DNA from: Gigaspora margarita
Lineage: Eukaryota; Glomeromycota; Glomeromycetes; Diversisporales; Gigasporaceae
Direction: 5' to 3'
NCBI GenBank assembly: GCA_009809945.1
Contig: WTPW01001090.1
Coordinates: forward strand, 163,963-227,962
DNA length: 64,000 nt
Shown piece by piece: positions 24,987 through 36,289 of this stretch (positions are counted from its first letter, which is position 1; every line of letters begins with the position of its first letter). Made by a program: the position numbers and the translations under genes. The notes beneath the pieces were generated by a model. That model was not told where the DNA came from and did no database searches. It saw nothing but the letters and a program-made list of their open reading frames with translations.

Positions 24987-26513
24987 GTGGTGCGAAGCAA
25001 AATTCTGTAAACAGGAGTTCATAGCCATTCTTTCAGCCTAAAAACAGGGGCTATAAGCACATAGATTTTGAATGAATTACTTGGCTAAGTAATTGTCTCC
25101 ATAGAAACAAAAAGAATTTTTTGTCTTTTCTACTGCTCATGAGTTTTTTTTAATATATCCTTGTGGGGTTACCAAAAGAAAACCAAAAATGATTATAGTA
25201 GGTAAAATTTAGATTTTGTTAAGCTTGGGCTAATTCAGGAGCAAAAGAGAAATGGATACCCCACTTCCATATTTCTTTGTTCTATGAAGATGTTATTAAA
25301 GCTTTTATTAGTGAAAAAAATAATTTGGTAAGTTTCGGACATGCCCAATACCAATTTAGAACACGAAATTGCTAAAATATATATAGCATTCTTAGAAATC
25401 ATTATTAACATGAAACGGGAATTAAAACAGATAATCATAAGAGGTTTATTTATTACCAGGTGTCTGCTGAGATGGGCACATTTTAGAAATAAATAATTAG
25501 GAAATTTTTATCAATATGAAATCAGAATCAAAACAATAAGTGCTTATTTATTATCAAAGACCTGCAAAAATGAAGCAACAAATAAAGATGTTTACTTATT
25601 ACAACAAATAACTTTAGAAATAGTTATTAGAAATAATGAACTTTGCTCAGATTATTGGCTCATTATTATATTTATTAAATTTATTTACTCTTGATTCTAA
25701 TTTCATTTATAAAATTTTAGTTCTTATATTTATTAATATTTAATTAAAAATTCCTGTAAATTCAAAATTTTTATTTATATAAAGAGCACAAAGCTAAAGT
25801 TATAAAATTATTTATCCTAAAAAAATAAGTTCTTAAAATCAACCTGGGTATTTAATAATAGGTTTCTCCTAAATCAAAATTCAACATAGTAAAAAAAAAT
25901 CCCACTTATTTTTGAAATGTCCTACTTATTTGTTAATTTTGAAACTTCAATAAATAACATATAAATTTCTAAAATTTACTGAAGCCAATCCTCTAGTTAT
26001 GAAAAACAAAACCCAATTTCACAATCTTCATCATTATTTAATTATCTTCAAGACTTTCATGATAATGCATCTAGAAAATTATCATAATATATTGCACTAA
26101 AAAGTTAATTTTAGCAAATATTGACATAGATATTACATCCTAAAGCACATTAAGATATTGCTCTTATAACAATAAATTGTAAGATAAATAGATAAATAGT
26201 TTATTACATATATATTTAAAATAAATTGAATAAGATCAAAATTACCACTTGATGATTTTAAATAAGCACTGTTTTTAGTTCCTGCAAACACTAAAACATA
26301 CCCATTTTCTATATAAACCCATCAGATAATGCAAATAAAAAATAGTAATGACATGTCTTAAATCAGTGAACGTTCAATACTGCCAAAGTTTTTTGGCATA
26401 AGAACCGTAAAAAATTTATATTATATATCAATAATCATTATACAAAATAATATAGATCATATTTATTGGCTATATATTTATAAGTTGTCCCCCTATAATT
26501 TTACTAACCCCTA

Positions 26514-27697
26514 GATACAACTTTATTTTAGTACCAATCACCTTAGATAAACTATCAATACTATTAACAACTTTCCAAACAAAAAAGCATATGGCCCTTC
26601 TGGCATTAGTTACGAGATGCTAAAACATACAGGCATACAAACTATTACTGCTATTATAGCACTACTAAACTGATGTTTAATATCTGGCTCAATTCCCAAA
26701 CAATGAAAGATGGGTGTATTTTTTCTATTTTCAAAAAACCAACTTTTGATGAACATTTACACAATACTTGACCAATTAGCCTTATTGAATATATTAAAAA
26801 ACTATATATAAAATTCTCACTAATTGACTCAACTCTGTTTTTTTCTCTTACAATATTCTTAATCCACACAACTATATTGCTCTTCCTGGCAACAGTACTA
26901 ATATCCTAATTCATATTCTTAACAATTTTATTGAAGAACAAATTGCAATCAAAAGGAGATCTGGCTTCTGTCTCAGGATATAAGCAAAGCATATAACTCA
27001 GTTAATATAGATCTTTTTATTCTATCTCTCAAAAGACTCAATATGCCAACACACCTTATAACAACTCTTTCCCATCTTCTTATACAAAGAACTAATAGTA
27101 TAATAACTAATCTTGGGCTTATATTTTTTTATGAAGTTCATAATGGAGTAAAACTATTACATCTCTTTTTTGGCAAATATATTATGATTCTCTTATTACC
27201 AAAATCTCTAATTCCTATACAGGTTATCAATTCTCTGTATCCTGGCTCTTTAGCATTTCTATATATTCTTTTGATTCTCTACAAGTTTCAACATCTGTTC
27301 TTGCATATATGGCTGACACTTTATGGATTGCAGAATCTTAGCAACAACTAGAAAACATTCTTCATACAGCATCTTCATTCTACCAAATAGCTAATATTAA
27401 AGTCAATCCACAAAAATCCACTTTTGTATCCAACTTTACACATACACCTTCTATTCCCTTCTTAAACTATAATATTCAATGCCAATCTTCTACAACACCT
27501 TTTAAATTTTTTGAATGCTAGTTTTCTACTTCACCCAAATCTACAATACAGTCTAACCTAATTTCTCAAGAAGCTTTTGAGCTCATTAATACACTCAATA
27601 CCAACAAATTACTGATAAGCAAGCTTGCTACAACATTAACAATGTTATTATACCTATTCTTGAGTACTGTATTCATAATACAATTCTTAGAGGAGTG
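26514..27697 (+). pseudogene. LINE A reverse transcriptase, decayed
   Basis: Landmarks in order: NKKAYGPSGISYEMLKHTG near 26580-26635 (the pre-RT KAPGPDGI-type motif), a KMGVFFLF segment after an in-frame TGA at 26704, QDISKAYNSVNIDLF near 26980 (RT motif A), and LAYMADTLW near 27310, which corresponds to YMDDT with the first catalytic Asp replaced by Ala. The C-terminal thumb/connection reaches LEYCIHNTILRG before the next insertion. The mutated motif and frameshifts make it inactive. Confidence 0.88.
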
Positions 27698-27785
27698 CCA
27701 TTTATCAGCTGATTTTTTAGAGTGATAGGAGGAGTAGAGCAATTATCAGGTCCTATATATAATATAATATATATAATATATATAA

Positions 27786-28355
27786 TAGGGGTCTTAGCTG
27801 GGTCAGGTCTGATCCAGATCAGATGATATACAATAATTGCAAGTAGTCACAACATAGTAAAGTCCAAATCTTACTATATAAATCAATAAAATTTGCTTAA
27901 GTAAACTTGCTTGGAAGATCAAAATATATGTTCTCTAAAATTTTTTTTCACATTCGAGAAATTTTTATTATTTAACTTAAATTTTTACATTTGTCAAACA
28001 TTTTTTTTAAAAAGATTCTAATTTTTTGCATTGAACGTAAAAATTAAAAGTCAAATAATAAAAATTTCGCCGATTTAAATGAAAATTTCAGAGTATATAC
28101 AATTCGATCTTCCAAACAAGTTTACTTAAGCAGTCTTTATCGATTTATATAGTAAAAATTAGACTTTACTATGTAGCAACTATTATTAACTTGGGTTCAA
28201 CCCAGGTTGGGTTGTGGTTGGGTTTGATACGAGGTGGGTCAGGCCCAGGTTGGGTTTGACATGAAGCAGGTCAGACTAGGGTTAGGTTTTGACCAAAGTG
28301 GGTCTGATACAAGTTAGGCCCAAACCTGACCCAACCCGATTTACTAAGACCCCTA
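27786..28355. mobile_element. hAT-like element, TAGGGGTC ends, with GGGTT-rich right half
   Basis: The ends taggggtcttag and ctaagacccctaa are inverses, flanked by identical 8-mers atatataa at 27778-27785 and 28356-28363. The flanks are AT-rich, so the duplication is suggestive only. The subterminal gggtcagg is matched by cctgaccc. The right half (28190-28350) is unusually rich in gggtt and ggtcagg words. A palindromic element is nested at about 27838-28190. Confidence 0.75.
27838..28190. mobile_element. Palindromic foldback element, copy 1
   Basis: The left arm (acatagtaaagtccaaat, then actatataaatca, then cttaagtaaacttg) is matched in reverse complement by the right arm (caagtttacttaag, then tgatttatatagta-like, then agactttactatgtagc). 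A second copy lies at about 28668-29026, so this is a mobile family. Boundaries are approximate. Confidence 0.75.
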
Positions 28356-28389
28356 ATATATAATATATATATATACACATTTATATAAG

Positions 28390-28627
28390 GGTTTTAAAAT
28401 TTAGTACACCTGCACTGTGGTGCACCCCTTTGATGTATCTCAAAATTTTACCAGGGCAAGACCTGTTGGGTTACTAACAAAAATGCTCTTCTCGTGATTT
28501 TACTAATATTTTAAAACTTTAATTTTAATTTTAATTCTAATTTTAATTCTAATTCTAACTCTAATCATTGTTTGTATTTGTTACTATAAAGTGCACTATA
28601 GTGCAGGGCACACTAAATTATAAAACC
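28390..28627. mobile_element. MITE with GGTTTTAAAATTTAGT ends
   Basis: The left end ggttttaaaatttagt followed by cctgcactgtggtgca is matched in reverse complement by gtgcactatagtgcagg and cactaaattataaaacc at the right end. The interior contains a six-base tandem repeat, taattt/taattc, at about 28510-28566. The target duplication is not certain in the TA-rich flanks. Confidence 0.75.
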
Positions 28628-28667
28628 ATATATATAATATTATATATATATAATTTTTAAGATTTTT

Positions 28668-29026
28668 GATCAATTGCCAATAGTTATTACATAGTAAAGT
28701 CTAAATTTTACTATATAAATTAGTTATTAGCACTTAAGTAAACTTATTTAGGAGACTAAATTACATCTATCTTGAAAGTTTTATAAAAAAAGAGTATTTT
28801 TATTATTTGACTTTTAATTTTATGTTCAACGAATATATTTTGTTAATAAAATTTTAATCTTTTCGTTGAACGTAAAAATTAAAATCTAATTAATAAAAAG
28901 TTCTTCAATTTTATTGTAAATTTTAGAATATACATATTTTGTCTTCTGAGTAAGTTTACTTAAGCGACTTTAATTGATTTACTTAGTAAAATTTGGACTT
29001 TACTATATAGCAACTTTCATCGATCG
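28668..29026. mobile_element. Palindromic foldback element, copy 2
   Basis: Same family as 27838-28190. It opens with ttacatagtaaagtctaaat and cttaagtaaacttatt, and closes with aagtttacttaag and tttggactttactatatagc. The middle shares the segment with ttgaacgtaaaaattaaaa. Divergence between the two copies is moderate, so the duplication is not very recent. Confidence 0.75.
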
Positions 29027-29688
29027 TGGGTAGTTTATTTCTAGGTCAAAGACATTTTTGCATTGTTTGACCAAAAGAGTGAGTAAAATTTAACCAATCA
29101 AATTCTTGAAAAATTATCAGGTGGGGGTGGGGGTCAGCTACTTAGTGAAACCCTAATCAGTTGATAAATGGCCCTTCTATTACTTACTCAACATATAACA
29201 AAAACTTTTCTAAATATCTTACTATTGCCAAATACAAAGCAAGACTAGCCAAAAGTATATCTAATAGTACTATGCTTAATCACAATATATAAGGTAAATA
29301 TGCCTAATTTGACGCAGTGCCTAATTTGATGCACTAATGATATCTTATGAACTGTTGATTGGAATCAAGTGATTTTGGTATCATTCAATTTGTCTCATCG
29401 AGACGAATCGAATGGTACCAAAATCGTGTGCTTCTGACCAATAGTTTACAAGATATTAGCATTTAACTAAAATAATCTACGTGTATATATTCTTTGAGAA
29501 TTAATATAAAATCGTAGATAAATTTAAATTTTGATAGACTGGTCCGTTTTTGATGATTTTGCCACCAAAATGACCTCCTTGAAGAGGTGATTCCAACGAG
29601 TTCAAAATCATTAAAATCCAATCACGGGATCATAAGATCGTTAAGATTTTTGTATCACTTTTAATAAAAGTTGATAGTTTAACTAATC

Positions 29689-31541
29689 TAGTGCTCCTAG
29701 GTTCAGTTTGGATTTGGTCCAGGATCGAACCGGACTCAGACTCTAAATTTTACTAATTTCGAACTTCGAACTAGACTCAGACTCAATTATGAGTTCGGTC
29801 CGGGTCCAGTTCGAAGTTCGCGAACTGGTCCGAGTTCGAATATAGTTATATATATTTTTTGGTGCTGAACAAGTTTACTTAGTGCATGTTTTTAGAATTA
29901 ATTAGTAAAATTTTATGAATTATAAGATTTTATAAAATTTTATTAATAAAATTTTATATAAGATTTTATAAAATTTTATATAAGATTTTTTAAAATTTTA
30001 TTAATAAATTTTATAAAATCTTAAAATTCACAAAATTTTATTAATTAATTCTAAAAACATGCACTAATTAAACTTATTCAGCACCTAAAAATGCATCAAA
30101 TCGGCAGAGTTATTTTTATTTTGCTTGAAATTTAGAGGATAGATGCATAATTTTGGATTTTTGATCAAAAAAGTCAAATTTAAACATCTATTCTCCAAAT
30201 TTTAAGTAAAATAAAAAGAAATTGGCCGATTTAATATATTTATAGGTGCTGAATAAGTTTACTTAGTGCATGTTTTTAGAAATAATTAGTAAATTTTTAT
30301 TAATAAAATTTTATAAAATCTTAAAATTCACAAAAATTTATTAATTAATTCTAACTTTATGCACTAAGTAAAATTGTTCAGCACCTACAAATACATTAAA
30401 TCGGCCAAATGTTTTTTATTTTACTTGAAATTTGGAGAATAGATACTTAAATTTGACTTTTTTGATCAAAAATCCAAAATTGTGCATCTAATCTCTAAAT
30501 TTCAAGCAAAATAAAAATAATTATGCCGATTTGATGTATTTTTAGGTGCTGAATAAGTTTACTTAGTGCATAAAGTTAGAATTAATTAATATAAATTTGT
30601 GAGTTATAAGTTTTTATAGAATTTTATTAATAAAATTCTATAAAACCTTAAAATCCACAAATTTTTATTAATTAATTCTAACTTTATGCACTAATAAACT
30701 TGTTCAGCATCTAAAAATACATCAAAACGGGAGAGTTAGTTTTATTTTGCTTGAAATTTAGAAGATAGATGCATAATTTTGGATTTTTGATCAAAAAAGT
30801 CAATTTAAGCATCTATTCTCCAAATTTTAAGTGAAATAAAAAACAATCGGCCAATTTAATGTATTTGTAGGTGCTGAACAATTTTATTTAGTGCAAAAAG
30901 TTAGAATTAATTAATAAAATTTTGTGAATTTTAAGATTTTATAAAATTTTATTAATAAAATTTTATAAAATCTTATAATTCATAAAATGTTACTAATTAA
31001 TTCTAAAAACATGCACTAAGTAAACTTATTCAGCACCTAAAAATACATTAAATCGGCCGAATGTTTTTATTTTACTTAAAATTTGGAGAATAGATGCTTA
31101 AATTTGACTTTTTTGATCAAAAATCCAAAATTATGCATCTATCTTCTAAATTTCAAGCAAAATAAAAATAACTCGTCCGATTTGATGCATTTTTATGTGC
31201 TAAATAAGTTTATTTAGTGCATATAGTTAGAATTATTTAATAAAATTTTGTGTATTATAAGATTTTATAAAATTTTATTAATAAAATTTTATAAAATCTT
31301 AAAATTCATAAAATTTTACTAATTAATTCTAAAAAATATGCACTAAGTAAACTTGTTCAGCACCAAAAAATACATATAACTACATTTGAACTTGGACTGG
31401 TTCGCGAACCTCGAACCGTACCCGGACCGAACTCGGACTTGACCAAAAAGTCTGAATATAAAAGTCTGAGTCCGGTTCGAAAATTGAACCAGACTCGGAC
31501 TTGACTAAAGTCCGGTTTGAGTCTGGTTCGTAGGAGCACTA
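29689..31541. mobile_element. hAT-like palindromic element, TAGTGCTCC ends
   Basis: The ends tagtgctccta and taggagcacta are perfect inverses, flanked by identical 8-mers aactaatc at 29681-29688 and 31542-31549. Subterminal sequence (29700-29845 and 31370-31530) is rich in ggttcg, gactcggac and their complements and is inverse-related between the two sides. The core is the alternating palindrome array at 29861-31364. No coding capacity was seen. Confidence 0.92.
29861..31364. repeat. Array of alternating palindromes (five A, four B modules)
   Basis: Module A is a palindrome bounded by ggtgctgaayaagttta and its inverse aaacttrttcagcacc, found at 29861-30085, 30245-30385, 30545-30711, 30870-31037 and 31195-31364. 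Its centre is made of aaaattttattaataaaat. Module B (about 158 bp each: 30086-30244, 30386-30544, 30712-30869, 31038-31194) contains ttttgatcaaaa near its centre and related flanks. Successive B modules alternate in orientation (plus, minus, plus, minus). Confidence 0.9.
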
Positions 31542-32106
31542 AACTAATCTAATAGATAAGAAAATCTTAATAATCTTGTGACCCCGTGATTGGATTTTAA
31601 CGATTTTGGACTCATTGGAATTGTCTCTTCAAGACTGTTATTTTGGTAGCAAAATTATCAAAAACAAACCAGTCTATAAAAAGTTATTTACGATTTTATA
31701 TTAATTTCAAAAATTGTTTTGTACAGGTACACAGATTATTTTGGTTAGATGACTTATCTGTGAACTATCGATCAAATCACATGATTTTGTACCATCCGAC
31801 TCATCTCATCGTGACAAATTGAATTGTACCAAAATTGTGTAATTTTGGATCAATGGTTCACTAGATATCATTAAAAAACTTTAATGCGCCAAATTAAGCA
31901 CTGCACCATACTAGGACTATGTTTTTGGATAAATGTTAAAAAATGATATCTGTTGATTGAGTGAATGAAATTGGGTAATTTTGGTACCATTCGATTTGTC
32001 TCGATGAGACGAATCAAATGGTACCAAAATCACGTAATTATGATTAAAATGTCATATGATATTTATCATAGAACTTAACTGTGTCAAATTAGGCATATCT
32101 ACCTTA

Positions 32107-34540
32107 TGGAATCAAAAATATTTGAAATATACAATTACAATATTATTTTTCTACCTTTTTACTTCGACTTAACAATCCTCATTTACTTGGTAATAATACA
32201 CATATTTGATTACAACAATTACAAAACAATCTATAGTCTACAACTAATATACTACAATACTCAAACCCTATTATTAATGGCCCCAACATACACTCTACTA
32301 CCTTTAAGATAATTTTCTTCTCAATTACCAGAATCTTCTATATTTGTACATACAGAAATTTTATGTCCATTTACTATTAACCTACTCTATACTTTACTTG
32401 AATCTCTTCTTCATCATTATTCCCAATATACAAATTTTAAATGCTAATTACACTCAAAGCACATTTTATTTCTAGAGCAACTCACCTCTTATAATAATAC
32501 AACTCTTTTATCTTGGTCACATATTTCTCCTAGAATTCATAATCTTATACCAGGAATAATACCCAATTGGTTCCTTACACTTGAAAATATAATCTTATCC
32601 AATACTACAACCCATCATATTAGTTCCTCTTTATATCTTTCTAATACTAATTCACTCTCATTTCAAACTAGTCACTTTAACTCTAAATCTAAACCTTGGC
32701 TTATTTTCTATCTTGAGAATGAAATTATAATTGAAAAAGCTTGATGATTTAATCATACTACTAATACTACCTCTATAACACATTAGAATATACAAACTGA
32801 TTATAGTATTATATTCCTTTATCCTACTCCTAATATATACTGCACTACCTGCTCAGGATGTCCTCTTAATTCGAATAGAATTCAAAGCACCTGCACTTTA
32901 GATATATTAGCTACACTATCCACTAAATTTTTGGGTAAAAAAACCTATACCAAACTTACAAACAAAGTTCAACTTAATGCAAATCAACTTGATTTACTAT
33001 ATTCTATTGCATTTTGCCATTTTATTAATACTCTTCCTCTACCCCAAATTATAATATACAACAACCCTATTTTAGACATTTTTCTAACTTCTTCAGCTAT
33101 CACAAAACTTCAATCTATAGCACAAACTAACTCTCTACTCTCAAATTTTTGTTTTTATACTGATGGTTCTGTTATCCATATCTCCAACCCACGATGCTCT
33201 ATGGGAATTGCATGGACCCAAGTTTTTAATAATCATATTTCTCACTCTTTCTCTGCTCAAATTCAAAACTGGCCATTTTAATACAAAGCTGAATTAATTG
33301 CTAACTATCTGCAATTAGTACTTGCTCTCGAAATAGTAATATAGATATATATACTGATTTTCAATCCATTATTTCAAAGTACAATACACTTACTTTACAT
33401 AAACCAAATTACAACAAACTATATTCATACAACTACTGGCCTATTTGGCACACTCTTCTTAACCTCATTAAATCATATTCTCTTAATATTAAACTGCACA
33501 AAGTGCAAGCACATAGCAATAATGAATACAATAACAAAGATGGTGAACTTGCAAAAACCTATTTTTTCTTACCCATCTTTGCATTTCAGCACTATAATAT
33601 TTACAACCCCTCTTTTACCTTCATTTACAAAAAATATAATATTGAGCAACCAATATGCCATGCTATAAAAAATATCTGTAATGCACATACTATTGCTATG
33701 TAGTTCTCTCAACACAGAATCAAACAAATTACTCTTCTTTCTCAGCAAATTGATTGGAATACAACCTGGTTATACCTTAATCATAACTACAAGCATACCT
33801 ATAACTATACTAACTTTCAACTTTGTTATCAAAATCATTTCAAATTAAATGTATGCTACATATGCTTCCTATATTTTTCTATTTTCTTTCTATAAACCCC
33901 TCTCTATATATACATCCTACTTGTATTACATACAATCAAACAGATCACCAACTCTACTAGCTACTCTGCCCAGACTTAAATAACATATCTAATATTATTG
34001 AAATCGCAATCAAAAATTTTTCTTTCTCAGACCTATTAGATATATTATCCACTGAACTATAGCAACTATATAACAAACTTATAACACACTACTGCTTCTC
34101 TTCTACACATTCTACACCTTTTAATACTACAACCTTCTATACTACAATCCAGGGCTTTATTGCTATACCACTAATTAACCAATATTCCTCTTACAAAAAT
34201 GCATCCAATACTATTGTTAAACTCCTTCTGCCCATTTCACAAAACATTCATAAACATTTATAGAAACATACTGTATAAAACTTGCACACTAGAAATCTTT
34301 GCAAAACCTATTACAACAATCTTCATGCTCTACATTTACTAAATCTTCACATATATCCTCTTACAACAAAGCTCTATATACTTATAACTGTATATGTGGC
34401 TTACCAGACCAACTATATGAGAACAATACTAATACCTGCCTACCTCTTGGGCTAGCATTTAGAAAAATAGACATTTGGTCATATAATTGGATCAAATATA
34501 GCTTTTCTACTAACTCAATTCTTTATATCCAAATCTAGAT
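32107..34540 (+). pseudogene. LINE A C-terminal region with RNase H, decayed
   Basis: The best segment is at 32931-33281: FCFYTDGSVIH then SMGIAWTQVFNN then, after a stop, YKAELIANYLQL. These match the RNase H pattern TDGS...G.A....AEL.A. Further on, YTDFQSIISKYN and HKVQAHSNNEYNNKDGELAK correspond to the later Asp and the H...N..AD block of type I RNase H. Several frames are needed and stops are frequent. RNase H removes RNA from the cDNA hybrid in I/Tad-type LINEs. Confidence 0.8.
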
Positions 34541-34741
34541 AAGTTTTAACTACTCTAGTAGGTTTAGGTTGCAGATAATTTAGATAGAATTGGTTTATCT
34601 ATAGTCTGAGTCTTAATTCTTGTATAATAACTTGTAACTTGAGAAACCCCATAAGGAATCTCACATATTTTATTAATAAAGATAAAGGCAAAACCTCACC
34701 TTAACAACAAAAAAAAAATAATAATAATAATTAAATTCAAC

Positions 34742-35411
34742 AGTTAAGTTTTATTGATACTATTATAGTAATTATCTTGGAATTTAATTTTATATAGTAC
34801 ATTTCTTTAAATTTAAATAAAAGATCAAATAGTTTACATGCAAAAACAATAATTGAAATTCAAGCAAACTTCCTTATTATTTTACTCATAAAATGAGAAA
34901 TAGTATTTTTATTAACTACTATAGATAACTTACTCAATATGTAACTAATAAATATTGTTAATTGTATTATTTTGCTATAGCATATAGTTATAAAGAGCTT
35001 ATTCAAGAACTTTATTCTTAAAATTAATAGTACTAGNCACTATTTATAAATTTAGCAATACTTTACATAATAGGATATTATTTTTAGAGTTAATAGTAAT
35101 TAATAAAGCAATAACTCCAAAGTGAAAATAATACCAAAGTGGGAATAACAGATAATAAGTCTTGTGATTATTATTCTCATATTATAAAATTATCACCTAT
35201 CACAAGTGTCCCTTATATTTTTACCAATCATTTTGCATGTATGAAAATAAGATATATAAATAGCAATAAATCACATGTTATGAGAAATTTAATATTGAAT
35301 ATGTCTAATACACATTAGTGATAATAGCTCTATCCAGTTTTGGGAAATGCTAAACCAAATTTGACAAGTATGACCAAAAACAGGATATAAGTATGAAAAA
35401 TCAAAATTATA
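34742..35411. other. AT-rich spacer
   Basis: Begins right after the LINE A target duplication. No gene or bounded repeat was recognised. There is one n near 35037. Confidence 0.5.
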
Positions 35412-35862
35412 CAGTACTGGACAGCAAAAACTATCCATTTTTTTTAAAAGCGCCAAATTTGAAAATTTTATAACGATTCTGATTGGCTAATTTTTGTGTA
35501 ACAAAATTATGATTGGTCAAAAATATAAAAATAATATTTTTATATAATAAGTGCCAAATTTTGGTATTTAGTAATTTTTAATAATAAATATTAACCAATC
35601 AAATCGTGAGCACGTGATTAAGTAGCAATCTGATTGGTTAAATGTCCTGTGCCAAATTTCTACTTTACTATAAAAGTTGCTGAACTTTAAACTCTTATAA
35701 CTTTTTTAAAAGCAAGATATCAAAAATCTGTCTTACAGATTTGTAGTTTAGGTTACAAATAAAAAATTTGTAAGAGGAATTTTTAAAATAATTACTTGTT
35801 GTGAAGTTATTAGACTTTAAACAATGCTAAAACAAATGGATAGTTTTTGCTGTCCAGTACTG
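35412..35862. mobile_element. pogo/Tc1-like MITE, CAGTACTGGACAGC ends
   Basis: Inverted ends cagtactggacagcaaaaac and gtttttgctgtccagtactg continue inward as tatccatt and its complement, an arm of about 29 bp with no mismatch. TA flanks lie at 35410-35411 and 35863-35864. The CAGTnCTGGACAG terminus and TA duplication are typical of pogo-type elements. The 451-bp interior has no coding frame. Confidence 0.93.
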
Positions 35863-35864
35863 TA

Positions 35865-36289
35865 ATAAAAGAAATTAGCATACAGATTGTCTTTTATTCA
35901 TAATTTGATTGGATAACTTAGAACATGTGCATATTATATTATTTTAATATAATTTATCAGTTATACACCTAAGACAAATTCATCTGTTTTAAAAATTTTG
36001 ATTGGTTAGTGTGTGGGAACCCCAATTTTTACATATAATTCATCATGTTAATATGTTAATAGTGATGATGAGACAAGCTTATGCTTAAATATTTTTAATT
36101 GGTTATTTTTAGAAACAAGTATATGAGAAAACTTTATTTTTAATTTTTAGTTTGTATTTTTACATGTTTTTATTGGCTGCATTCAAAAATGTGATCAAAT
36201 TGTAGAAAAATTTTTGGCCAGCCTAATAACAATTCTTATTTAAAACTTTAATTATATTATTGTGATTTGTAATCAATCTATAAATTAAT
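35865..36289. repeat. Flank of the 36-kb array, inverse copy of 16816-17400
   Basis: Contains gattgtcttttattc and tttgattggataactta near 35890-35920, agtgatgatg near 36060, and tttttattggctgcattc near 36170. Each is the reverse complement of a segment in 16860-17400, in inverted order. Confidence 0.75.

Larger units (their letters stand above)
23687..26511. mobile_element. 2.8-kb TIR element inserted in LINE A
   Basis: The left end ggggttattaaaattacagg and the right-end complement ggggttagtaaaattatagg form imperfect TIRs of about 35 bp that continue as gggacaa. TA or CTA flanks both sides (23685-23686 and 26512-26513); an 8-bp duplication is not evident. LINE A coding sequence resumes directly after the right end. 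No transposase was recognised. The element contains a hAT MITE (24703-24986) and one short lysine/glutamate-rich frame at 24150-24332. Confidence 0.8.
27698..29172. mobile_element. About 1.5-kb TIR element in LINE A carrying four nested elements
   Basis: Inverted ends gccatttatcagctgatt and aatcagttgataaatggc bracket the insertion, with one mismatch over 18 bp. LINE A coding sequence is interrupted at LEYCIHNTILRG and resumes about 29180 as a frame leading into AKYKARLAKSISNS. No clear target duplication was resolved. Inside lie a hAT element with a palindrome within it, a MITE and a second palindrome, so most of the length is secondary insertion. Confidence 0.75.
29292..32104. mobile_element. 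2.8-kb TA-flanked element with palindromic organisation, inserted in LINE A
   Basis: The ends aggtaaatatgcctaatttg and the inverse of aaattaggcatatctacct are bordered by TA at 29290-29291 and 32105-32106. Removing the insert with one TA restores an open LINE reading across the junction (HNIYGIKN), which fixes the insertion point exactly. Next to each end lies a self-complementary block with ttggtaccattcgattt, cgagacgaatc and their inverse. Further in, a hAT-like element (29689-31541) occupies most of the body. No transposase frame was found. Confidence 0.9.
21636..34726 (+). mobile_element. LINE A: full-length but decayed non-LTR retrotransposon with three large insertions
   Basis: Identical 15-bp copies of ataattaaattcaac at 21621-21635 and 34727-34741 frame the element, and the 3' end is an A-run followed by (taa)n. 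Set aside the insertions (23687-26511, about 27698-29172 and 29292-32104) and about 6 kb of LINE remains in the order N-terminal region, endonuclease, reverse transcriptase, RNase H. The protein order and the 5' sequence match LINE B (for example CTAVRAEP here against CTAVKAEH in LINE B). The catalytic signatures I could check are changed (GDFN to GNFN, SDH to SDY, YMDD to YMAD) and many stops and shifts are present, so this copy is dead. Confidence 0.93.
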
